Shown here in pieces: positions 34,201 to 42,700 of a stretch of DNA of 64,000 nucleotides. The notes beneath the pieces were generated by a model. It did no database searches. It had not been told where the DNA came from and saw only the letters and a program-made list of their open reading frames with translations. The stretch is from assembly GCA_963978905.1 (NCBI GenBank), contig OZ022256.1, positions 46,796,001 through 46,860,000 on the forward strand, written 5' to 3'. Every line of letters begins with the position of its first letter. Position 1 is the stretch's first letter. Both the position numbers and the translations under genes were made by a program. This stretch comes from Trichostrongylus colubriformis. Taxonomy: Eukaryota; Nematoda; Chromadorea; Rhabditida; Trichostrongylidae.

Positions 34201-37200
34201 CCGAGATCATAACTCGATTGCGAAATGCGATCGCGAAATTCGAAAAATAATTGGTGAAGTTGAATTTTCTCGGCGTCGGTGACTTCGCACTGAGATAAAT
34301 CAACATTTAGTGTCGGCTGAGAAACTGTGGTTTCGCGGTCCGTGACCGCTACTGTGGGAGACGAATCACCCACAGGCTCCTTGGCGCGGAAGAAGAGCTC
34401 CGACAAATTCCCGTGGTCGTCTGTGATAAGGGGAACCGCTGTACCAATTTGTTGTCTGGCGTACAAAACCTCCGGCTGGGACGAGGGGTTCGTGATCAGT
34501 AAGACAGCACGTTCTGCCTGGACAACGGCAGGCGCTACGAAGAGGTGTTTACTGTAGACAGCAGCCGATTGAGTTGTCAGCATTACGGGGCCAGAGAGAG
34601 CTGTAGGGGACGCGATGTAACAGCAAACGAAGGCCTCCGACCGGGCCGGTATAACCGACGTTTGCGCCGCGCGGATTTTGATGTCTTTACCCGGCGACTC
34701 CCCACCGCACAACGGCGGCGTAAGGGAAAGGATGGGGACACTGTCCGGGCCCACCGCAAAGCGTCGGCGACTGTAGTTAATGCGCCACGCAGGCAGACGG
34801 GCTAAGAGATCGTTACCGAAGATGATATTGTATTTATCCACGCGGCGAGGAATGCATGACCCATTGGTGAAGTACACCATGTGCGCTAACGAAGTGGAGC
34901 CGACTTGTATGCGTAGAGTGGCGGTTCCTACGATAGGGACGGGAATCCCCGCCATACCCACCGCCGACCGAATGCGAGAGGGGTTCAGACGAAATACTCC
35001 TATCAGGTCTGTAACAGTGCTACTACTGACGGTGATGGCGGCACCAGTGTCGATGAGCGCCAGCATCTCAACATCATTGACTCTGACGGGGATTTGGGCG
35101 ACAAAGAAGGGTGTTGTGTCCAAAGCAAGAACATTCGCCGGTGCAAGTGAAGCCCGTGGCGGCCAAACCGACTGTGCATCAATGACCAGTTTGCTCAGTG
35201 GGGTTACTCCTAGTTCGGGCAAGGGGAGTGCTCCCATGGGCGTAGCGGTTGAAGCTACCGGGTTGGAGGAAATTACGGCTGGGAGACCGCCCTGGCCCCC
35301 CTCTGCTCTTGCGGGACGAAACGGACCGAGACCCTCCCGTTTAAGGTATGCGCGCAGCAGGTAACGAAGCACTCGTAATGATACTACGCATCCGCACAGC
35401 GAGACCCATATGTCAAACAGGGTCCAATTGCCCAGCAGTGACCAGATTGAGAAGGATGGAGGCCGCGAAGGGTTAGTGAAAGGGGTTTCTCTGTTCTGCA
35501 GTTCCTTAATATGTTCCTCAATACGTTGTTGTGCCAGAGCCCTGCCAAATTCTTGCAGACGGGGACCATCCACAATCTCGCTGAGATTTGTGATGACCAG
35601 GTTGTGGAAAATGGTTAGGGGCAGAGAGGTGTTAAGCCAAATGGGAGTCGCGAGGGCGTTAAAGGTGTTGACCATGTGGGGCGGGACAGAAAAGGTCTTG
35701 CCTGAAAAGGCGTCGATGCGAGCGATCCTTATGCCGTCGGAGACGTAGAAGTACGTCACTGAATGACAGGGTACCTCCCGGGCAGTATTTTCAATAACGG
35801 CAGTGTCGACATTAAGGAACGCTTGGTGAGTGCTGCCGGAGGAAAGGGAGATGCCTATCATAGGCTGCGAATAACAAGTAGTATTAAAACCGATAAAGTG
35901 CCAGCTCGCCGCTGGAACCGGGATGCACTTATGCACTTGAGTAAGGCCGTTTCCCAGGTATGTGGCTGATACGTCCTGGCGACCCATGAGACGACGAATG
36001 GTAATTGTTGGCTGGGAGATAAGAGCTGTTTGAATCGCCAATCCTAGCAGACTAACCCGATCGCAGAGAGAGGAAATGGCGTGCCGAAACAGTGCTAATA
36101 GAGACGCCTGCGTAGATCCTTCAACCGCGAGAAGCTGAGCGGATAGCTGGTTTGATGTTACCATGCCAACGGCCCCGGCGGTAGAGCGGGCAGAGCGACG
36201 GACAACGGTGGTAGCGTACCCTTGGTCCGTGACGCGCAGAGATTTTCCGCAGTCATAAAGCACGTCTGAAGTGGATGTCCAAGAGAGAGCGAACTCTCGG
36301 GATTCGCTTAACCAGACGTCCCCGAATCTATGACCCTTCATCTTACCCACTGGGATGAATTGACACGCTTCCTCTGAACTCGGTGTCCAAATTATGGCGG
36401 AGCCATCCCGTAAGGTGCAGGCGCCATCGCGATACTTGCAGGAGCTCAAGTCTCCCACCACAGCGTCTGGATGAGCATCACCATGTTTGGCGTATACCGT
36501 AGTCGGAAATAGCAGACAGTTGGTGACAGAGACGGTGTGTGGACTACAGCACCCAAACGGGGCAGACGGCCATTCTATGACTAAGTCATTAGAAGTGCGC
36601 CAAACGTTATCGTTTTGAGACATACTGCCGTGCTCGCAGCGATGGTGGGTAGACATCATACGACACTGCTCGAGAGTCACCGTTTGCCTGGTCTCAGTGC
36701 GTACAATAGATCGCGACCCGAAGAAATTTACAGAAAAAGTGGCAGAAGTGGTAATTATCTTACACCAAAAAGCCGGAGACGAGTAGCGCTTTGTATTAGG
36801 GCGAAAAATGTTGAGCGAGACGGAATCGACCTTAGTAGTAGCAGACGGTAGTATGTTAGAACAGTTGTATGAAAACGGTAAACGAAGTATTTGGTCATGA
36901 GGATCAGAGGGACAGAGCCAAGCAGAATTAGCTTCAGACGTTCCAACTGCTGACAGAGCGCATATGGCTAAAAACAAACAGCTCACCGATGGAAAAGTCG
37001 GAGAACGCGGTGAAGAAGAAACGGAATTGTCAGAAGACCTAGTGTGAAGCAGGGACTGGGAAAGTTCATGGTTACGCTTGATCAAAGCGGCTATCTGCAA
37101 CTGCTGTTGCTGGGGACTAACTTGACCAACTGCTGTTGGGGTCCCAGAGCCGCGTTCGGGGTAAGACGGCTGCTCAGCGTCGTGGATAGCCATCATGCAG

Positions 37201-38435
37201 GGACTCGAATGCGAATTCGGCGCGTAGCGAGGGTTTCGCGACGGATCTGAACTGCCCCCGCTACGTGAAGGGTTGCGAGGCGAAGGGCACTGTCGTGCCA
37301 TGTGGCCAAACCCTCCGCAATTGAAACAATTCCCACTGAGCCCGCCTGGGTAGCTGGAAGGAGCGTTTGTTCTTCGCCGATCACCTTGCCGTCGCCGCGA
37401 GAAGGGTCTACCATACCGCTGGCTAGGGGAAGATGGCTGGGTGATCCCTCCGCGTTGGCGCGACCCCAGATTTACGCCTTCAACTTGAGCCGCGAGCGCG
37501 TTAACCTGCTGATTACCCATGTGTGTAGCGGGGTGCATCAATTTGTCACTGGCAGCTTCAGCCAGTAGTTGCTCTATCATTTGAGCACGTGCCACGGCTT
37601 GCTCGAAGCTACTGGGGTTCTCAAGTCGCACAAAGTAACGTATGTCCCCACGCAAGCGTGCTATGTACTCTTCCAACACCCGCTCCTTCTGGGCTACTGG
37701 GTCCTGCCCGGCAGTGGCTGCTCGAACTAGGTTCAAAAGCCTATTTGCAAAAGCCGTTGTGGACTCAGCTGGTCCCTGTTGGCAGGTGGAGAGAGCTTGG
37801 CGCGCTAAATGCCTTTGCTGTGGACTCTCAAAGAACGATTTGAGATGGCTCACTATAACGTCGTAGTTTTTTCTCTGCTCGTCCGACAACTCTTCTACCT
37901 TTTCACGCGCCACCCCTTCGAGATGTCCTACCAAAAAATTGGCCTTCTGTTCCGATGTCAGAGGCGCGGTGCGCATGCGCATCACATCCTCAAATCTGCG
38001 CAACCAGATAGAAAATTGGGGCGAGTCGCCATCCCCGCTAAAAAACGCCAACCGGGGAAAGGCCCCTTCGGGGAGGCACGACACTACCGTGGGCAATGAC
38101 TGAAAGCGATCCCCAACTGCTGCAAATGAATTGTTTAGCTGATGGAGAAGAGTCACGTTGTTGGCTGAAATCTGCTGGGCTAACGCAGAAGTCGAGTGAC
38201 GGGCATCGCGCCAAACCTCAGTAACAGCTGTGGTGGTAGCATCTCGAAGCTCCTTGGCGTCTCTCCCGAGAACCGGATCTGTGTCGCTAAGGTCCAATAG
38301 GGACGTGCGAAGTTCTGCCGTGAACTTGGGTGGGGTAGGAGGTAGCTCCTCTCCCTCGTGGGTCGTCATTGTTTCCCCACTGGTCAAGGCTGCTCGACTC
38401 TGTGAGCGGGTCACCGGACCGGATGGACGTGACAT
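31275..38435 (-). CDS. Gag-Env-like-Pol polyprotein of the LTR retrotransposon (2386 aa)
   Basis: The start is the ATG at 38435. Gag: a capsid-like region (about 125-300), then a zinc knuckle C370-x2-C373-x4-H378-x4-C383. Residues 481-1030 look like a membrane glycoprotein: a hydrophobic signal-like stretch (481-500), about 16 cysteines, N-glycosylation sequons (for example N524, N851, N935, N950), an RSAR site at 747-750 followed by a Gly/Ala-rich stretch, and a transmembrane segment at about 1007-1028. Protease: DTGA at 1129. Reverse transcriptase: catalytic D1519 and YIDD at 1580-1583. RNase H: D1729, E1773, D1798 and D1841. Integrase: zinc-binding H1977, H1985, C2015 and C2018, and D2046, D2106 and E2142 (D35E spacing). 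A GPY/F-like tail lies at about 2275-2320. All catalytic residues are present, with no stop or frameshift. In known env-bearing LTR elements env follows pol, so this order is unusual. Confidence 0.93.
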   Translation of the reverse strand: MSRPSGPVTRSQSRAALTSGETMTTHEGEELPPTPPKFTAELRTSLLDLSDTDPVLGRDAKELRDATTTAVTEVWRDARHSTSALAQQISANNVTLLHQLNNSFAAVGDRFQSLPTVVSCLPEGAFPRLAFFSGDGDSPQFSIWLRRFEDVMRMRTAPLTSEQKANFLVGHLEGVAREKVEELSDEQRKNYDVIVSHLKSFFESPQQRHLARQALSTCQQGPAESTTAFANRLLNLVRAATAGQDPVAQKERVLEEYIARLRGDIRYFVRLENPSSFEQAVARAQMIEQLLAEAASDKLMHPATHMGNQQVNALAAQVEGVNLGSRQRGGITQPSSPSQRYGRPFSRRRQGDRRRTNAPSSYPGGLSGNCFNCGGFGHMARQCPSPRNPSRSGGSSDPSRNPRYAPNSHSSPCMMAIHDAEQPSYPERGSGTPTAVGQVSPQQQQLQIAALIKRNHELSQSLLHTRSSDNSVSSSPRSPTFPSVSCLFLAICALSAVGTSEANSAWLCPSDPHDQILRLPFSYNCSNILPSATTKVDSVSLNIFRPNTKRYSSPAFWCKIITTSATFSVNFFGSRSIVRTETRQTVTLEQCRMMSTHHRCEHGSMSQNDNVWRTSNDLVIEWPSAPFGCCSPHTVSVTNCLLFPTTVYAKHGDAHPDAVVGDLSSCKYRDGACTLRDGSAIIWTPSSEEACQFIPVGKMKGHRFGDVWLSESREFALSWTSTSDVLYDCGKSLRVTDQGYATTVVRRSARSTAGAVGMVTSNQLSAQLLAVEGSTQASLLALFRHAISSLCDRVSLLGLAIQTALISQPTITIRRLMGRQDVSATYLGNGLTQVHKCIPVPAASWHFIGFNTTCYSQPMIGISLSSGSTHQAFLNVDTAVIENTAREVPCHSVTYFYVSDGIRIARIDAFSGKTFSVPPHMVNTFNALATPIWLNTSLPLTIFHNLVITNLSEIVDGPRLQEFGRALAQQRIEEHIKELQNRETPFTNPSRPPSFSIWSLLGNWTLFDIWVSLCGCVVSLRVLRYLLRAYLKREGLGPFRPARAEGGQGGLPAVISSNPVASTATPMGALPLPELGVTPLSKLVIDAQSVWPPRASLAPANVLALDTTPFFVAQIPVRVNDVEMLALIDTGAAITVSSSTVTDLIGVFRLNPSRIRSAVGMAGIPVPIVGTATLRIQVGSTSLAHMVYFTNGSCIPRRVDKYNIIFGNDLLARLPAWRINYSRRRFAVGPDSVPILSLTPPLCGGESPGKDIKIRAAQTSVIPARSEAFVCCYIASPTALSGPVMLTTQSAAVYSKHLFVAPAVVQAERAVLLITNPSSQPEVLYARQQIGTAVPLITDDHGNLSELFFRAKEPVGDSSPTVAVTDRETTVSQPTLNVDLSQCEVTDAEKIQLHQLFFEFRDRISQSSYDLGSYTHTLVNIKTTTNAPPTRFRPPRIPVKFQKELDDHINKLLKAGRIVESDTPWVHNTVLVKKRDGSLRICLDFRPLNEVTIPDHYPLPRIDDLLVKVAGNKYYTTLDLASGYMQLLMSPESQEKCGWATHRGIYQFVYLPFGLRNAGAYFCRAMSRILSGLEDTCLAYIDDIIIFNKTFDDHLRALRNVFERFRIFNIKTSGKKLTEIARSRITFLGHEISHSTYCPADRNVRALKEFPTPTTAKEVKRFIGMANFFRRFIRNFAGLAAPLYELTKENAKFVWGERQQEAFLALRDCLMSKPCLAYPRDREFILCTDGSSLAVGAGLFQTATDDSTRLVAVGYFSKALSESQRRWSPTHIELFAMISALRFFRATIYGNLTRIFSDHKPLTFLLRHNKIHDNLARWIVELQSYNITIEYLKGSSNTVADCLSRISHPSSQFQENSPESDDIVEFPRCLTSLPLPGPESPPLLQYSPIAIRPHDLVVEQQQDQLCRNVIYFLHHKVFSADVPDDSKPSLLQIADRCHIKPNGCLYYRRPSPATPGNARDQIVVPEKLKEALFLAFHESPSAGGHFFWRKTLAKISRRYYWPHMAEDIYALCRTCDICQRKKAAARNREDLLPVVPVAIFDKVYVDLTGPMHITESGNRYIMAMIDHFSKYVIAVPLADCSSISIARALMNECILKYGVMTELISDNASYFRSETIMELGKLLRVHRYFCTPYHHEGNGACERVFATFQLMLRSYIGTAQTDWDQFIPACTFMYNTSTHNSTLNTPFFLMFGRDPTFNVDLIIRHHEERHVPSDCTVEPYVERLLPVLHSAWQFAYRFNMKQRERYKTQYDKSHLSPLEVKVGDRVYLRNFTPSPGLSAKLCMPWLGQFRVILVEHPHVVIVSISSPESPPKKVHMNQVKKCHTLSGPVFTSPWLPEQEAVALATCQAEDYSLPGYTRSSSPPKDAKKQVPTHPYNTRFRKRMNSL

Positions 38436-39532
38436 TTTACGAAACGAGACGGTGGAGTAGAGATGTCTCTATGTGTGAGAGAGAAATACGATGGTCAAAT
38501 ATACGAACTGTGAATTCTGCCGAGATACGACAACGACGGTTAACGCGAAACAAGATTTACAATCACAAGTCGAACCGCAAAAGAATGCCTGTGAGTCTCC
38601 AGAATGAGCTTATATACCGCAAAAAAGAGGGGGAGGGGGAAAGAACGAAAGAGGGTAAGGAGTCATGAGAAGAATGCGCGAAAGCGAAGCTGTCATAGCG
38701 GAAAATAAAAGCATTAAAATAAACATTTGTCTTATCTTTTGTCATCTAAAGAGCCGCGGAAGATATGCAAGCGAAAATGCCTTAGCGCTGCCGAGAAAGA
38801 TGGTGAGCAAGATAAAGCGAGCGCTGCTCAAAACATACTGTTGCGCGGTTCAAGCTCGCAATCCCGCGTTCATAGATCAAGTCCTTTGAGAGAAATGCGA
38901 GCAACCCGCAAGGCTGACCTGCGTGCCTCCCGGCGACAGAAGAAAAGGAATGGTCAAGAAGGCAACCGAAAATAGGGAAGGGAAGGTACGAGGGAGACGG
39001 CGAAGAAGACCTTGAGAGATGAGCAGGGCTTCTTTTGGAGTTCGTACTAAGGGATACTGACGCTATTCTCTATTCGGACGAGGGAATCCGGTGCACCTCA
39101 AAATTTCGCTCATACCGCTTCCAACAACCGTAACTAACGTAGCGCTCTGCGTATATAAGCCTCGTCCACACGAAATACCGCGAAACACTTCGCCCGGGGA
39201 TTCACTGAACACAAACTGCAAACGTTTAACGTGCACGGTCGACAGCTTTTTTCCTTTTGGTTTGGTCGTTTTACATAGGAGGCGAGTCAAAATGGAACTG
39301 CGCGCGCAACTAACTCCACCGACGAGATTGACTTGGCTGGAGAGGACGGAGTGGGAGATGAGCGCTGGCGGGCGCTACATGACGGTTGGCCAGACCGCAC
39401 GCAGCTTCCGATTAATCGTATTGATAATCCGAGACTGTTGCATCTGCCCAGATAGGACAATCTTACTATCATTAAAGTTGTAAAGTAAAGACGGAAAAGG
39501 AAGTCTAAAGGGGACTTCTACTCGCTGCTACC
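38436..39532 (-). other. 5' leader of the retrotransposon
   Basis: About 1.1 kb lies between the LTR and the ORF1 ATG, with no long frame. It would hold packaging signals. Two TATATAAG boxes face opposite ways: minus strand at 38609-38616, about 175 bp before ORF1, and plus strand at 39152-39159. A possible 5' splice site (ATA/GTAAGA, minus strand, intron starting at 39466) could serve a spliced mRNA for ORF2. All of these are sequence matches only. Confidence 0.5.
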
Positions 39533-39533
39533 A
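39516..39533 (-). promoter_or_regulatory. Primer-binding site
   Basis: Directly inside the 5' LTR the element strand reads TGGTAGCAGCGAGTAGAA. A TGG start is complementary to the CCA end of a tRNA, as in most LTR elements. The T is also the last base of the LTR. The matching tRNA would end CTCGCTGCTACCA, and I could not assign its identity. Confidence 0.7.
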
Positions 39534-39794
39534 GAAAAGGCAGCGTGCGCGAAGAAGCATAACAAAACGATTTATTGCGTAGAAGCCGAGAATGATTCGA
39601 GAATATACAAGAGATGCAACAAGAGCCGGAGTCGCTATCCAACCCCGCCGGGCGTCGGTGCCGCTCCTTCGTGATTGCCCCATCCTTGTTGCCATTCCCC
39701 TCCGCCATATCGGCTCTCGGCATCTATAATAGAATAGCTGAGAAATACACAATGAATCGATTTGAGCCTTAAGAAAACTTTTTCATCACTTACA
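39533..39794 (-). repeat. 5' LTR of the retrotransposon
   Basis: Same 262-bp sequence as the 3' LTR, with no difference seen by eye. It would contain the promoter that drives the genomic RNA. Identity of the two LTRs indicates a recent insertion, because they are copied from one template and diverge afterwards. Confidence 0.95.
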
Positions 39795-42700
39795 GTTTCT
39801 AAGAGACAAAACATGCATTGCAACTGAAACCCTCCGGAGGCAGGTTTGAGACATGAAAAATGACACTTCGGATCATAGCAGCGTTGTTCGAGCAGCGGGA
39901 GCCCTGTGACTTCTATGAACCGAAGGGTCAGCCCTTGGGGAGCTTCCCGCGAAAGACCCTCAACGGAAGCTAGCTGCGCTGTTTCAGGCGGACCCTGACG
40001 CCATAAGTGCCTAGAGCCCGACTAGGCTGGCTAAAGGCTCCATATTTACAGTATGGTGAAAGTAGTGCGCCACAGCTCGCTCCTGCTTCTAAAGGAACAT
40101 TCCAGGGATATTTTTCCCCAATACTTTTATCTTTTTCATTATCCGCTGTTTTGTATATTTGGCGGATGAGAGCCGCGAGTGAAATTACTCTTCTTTGGCA
40201 CCCCCTGTATATACAACGCTTCGTCTGTCTGTACGTCCGTCCCTTCGTCCCTCAGTCCGTTCCTCCGTCCGTCTCGAAATTAGGCATCATATGATGAACA
40301 ACATGAGGAGATGAGGAGAAGTCTGGGATGGGTAGGGCATGGGACAAGAAGTAAGGAGCACATATGAACTGAGCTGAGCTCCTCATACGACCAGCACTGG
40401 AATGATTGATCCTTGGAACGGAAATTCCTAATTGTGTTCTAACATGACTCAAACGCGAAGGAGAAAGAGGAGTTAGTGCCTGCCATGAAGTTTTAAGTAC
40501 ATGGAAGAGGAGTGGACGCAGTGGGCGTAGCTCATCCCGAATGGATAGAACCTACAGCAAAAATTATGTACGGTTCCTGCGCAGCATAGGAAAAATCGGT
40601 AGAGAACCAACGTCCAAGCTATCTTGAAAACATTTGAAGTGAGTACAGATCCACCTACAGTGGGCAAGGCATGAAATTAACGGGTGGTGCTCATCGTAAC
40701 CGTAAAAATTGCAATTTGTTTTCAGAGCCGTGTACCGAATGGAGAAAGTTGATAGTGGTCAGCAGAAGCTAGTACAGCGAGAGGAAGATCAATCTCAACG
40801 GAAGAAGGAGCTCTTGCGTTGGTAGACGGTTCTTGAATGAATATCGTAATGCGGTTCCGAAATCTGGGAGTGGGAAAAAATAAAAAGTTACTTCTCAGCA
40901 GGTGCTACGAAGTAATAGGCCCACATCGAAGTGGACGGAACTAAAACGAGAGGTACGCAACACTATGTGAGGTAGTATTGGAACTGAGAAAATTCTATCG
41001 TATATAAGGGGAGGGAACGAATATAGAAGAACACCGTAGGTGTACACAACGGCATATAGAAAATTTTATAGATTATGGGTATGGACCGATATCGATCGAA
41101 ATTATCGGTTTTTGTGCGGAGGGCCAGAAATGAGTAATGGACCACTCCGACGGGCGGGTAATGCTGCAAAGGTGAAAAGTTCAAGGAACACGAACTGTCG
41201 ATCGATAGCGATCGAAATTATCTGTTTTTGTGTGCTAAGAATGGGTGACCAACCACTTCGGCGAGTCAATCATGTTACAGTCCCATTCACTTAACGCTCA
41301 TTTGCGGGGCATACTGAATTATTTCAGTAGGTTCGGTTTTTTGTTGATACTTTCGTTCGGAGACCTCTCTCTGCTACTACATACTTCCCACTACGCAATA
41401 AGAACCTACGTTACCGACCTAGGTGATAGAAAGGAAAGGGCTTCCTGAGTCGGTCTACCTCAGAATACATTAGGAATTTGTCCCCCCCCCCCCCCTAGGT
41501 GGGTTCCCATGATTGGAACAGTGCATGACGATGTCACACCGCTTGTGGTAAGGAGAAGAGTTGGGAAGAAATATTCTCCAAAAATAAGTCTTCCACTTCA
41601 AAAGAGGTGTGTGTGGCGCAACTCGCATTGAAAAAGGGCGGCTTGGGACCCTCGATCACGATCCCGCAGCACTGCATGTTACTCATCCGCCGGACGCATT
41701 GCTTGTATTGCTGGGCAACGTGCCTGACCAGCTACCTTAGTCCCTTGCCCGTCTACATCTACCCCACCGGCTAGTGATGCACACGGGCGAGAAAGGAATA
41801 GAGTGAGAAGGTGGTTTTCGAGTTCCTATTTCTCAGATTTTTGGCCATTTTCGTCTCGTTCCTTGTCTACTGATATCCTGCTGGGCATTTTTACTTTGAT
41901 AATTTCCCACAACTCGACAATCTGCCAAATTTATCCCCCCCCCCTCCTGTGTTTTTAGGAGTTTTCATGTTCCTACGCAAAAAATGACAAGTAGATGATG
42001 TCGAAGATATAAATATCCTTCTGTGTTGTTATGTTTCCATACATGTGAATTGTGCAAGTACTGGAACAGTGGTGCTGCGTGCTAGAGTCTCATTCCCAAG
42101 CCAGTCCAGACAAAACGAAATTTCGTGCAGTCATTGTTCACACGTAACCGTCACAAAACTGAATCAATAAATATGGTGAGCACACAACCCAAAATTCTTC
42201 TAAGATCATAAGTTTTGCATGGCGCATTTGTCACGATATTAATTTCATAATCATTATGCTGCTTTCTATTACCAAAAATAAGAGAGGAGTATTCTAATGT
42301 CTACTAAGGTAGAGTTCCAGTGTAAAAAAATTCTCATTCGGAAAATTAACCAGGAAATCGGACCAGCATGTGAACTGTCACTCTTTCAAAGGAGTGCTTC
42401 ACGGAAATCCCTGCTGGATTATCAGGGTAAAGGTGAAACTAACTCTAGCAAACTCTACGGCGACCAAATACGACCCCTCCCCCTCTTTTTTTTTGACCTC
42501 TACAATACCAGTAACTCTTTTGCTGTATTGCATAGTTGTGTTCTAAAGCTATCGGATCTGCGGTGAAACATCCTTTGCTTCTCATCTGTTTATTCAAAAT
42601 TTAGATTTTAGTGCTAATCGCTGACCTCTGAAGGTACGATCCCCCACCCTCCTATCCGATCAAATACGAGCACCCTGTAGAGGAATCCTCGATTTTCTGT

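Larger units (their letters stand above)
26775..39794 (-). mobile_element. Complete Ty3/Gypsy-type LTR retrotransposon with env-like module and helicase ORF
   Basis: This 13,020-bp element lies on the minus strand. From its 5' end it has a 262-bp LTR, a TGG-type primer-binding site, a leader of about 1.1 kb, ORF1 (gag, env-like, protease, reverse transcriptase, RNase H, integrase), a 152-nt gap, ORF2 (SF1 helicase), a 228-bp 3' region with a purine tract, and the second LTR. The two LTRs are identical as far as I can compare them. Both long frames are open. It is flanked by GTTT (26771-26774 and 39795-39798), and the uninterrupted site is preserved at 13795-13798. The order RT-RNase H-integrase and the GPY/F-like tail after integrase place it with Ty3/Gypsy elements. 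It appears young and possibly competent. Confidence 0.95.

Noticed and set aside
34780..35364. 194-codon plus-strand frame
   Set aside because: It is antisense to the protease region of ORF1 and has no motif.
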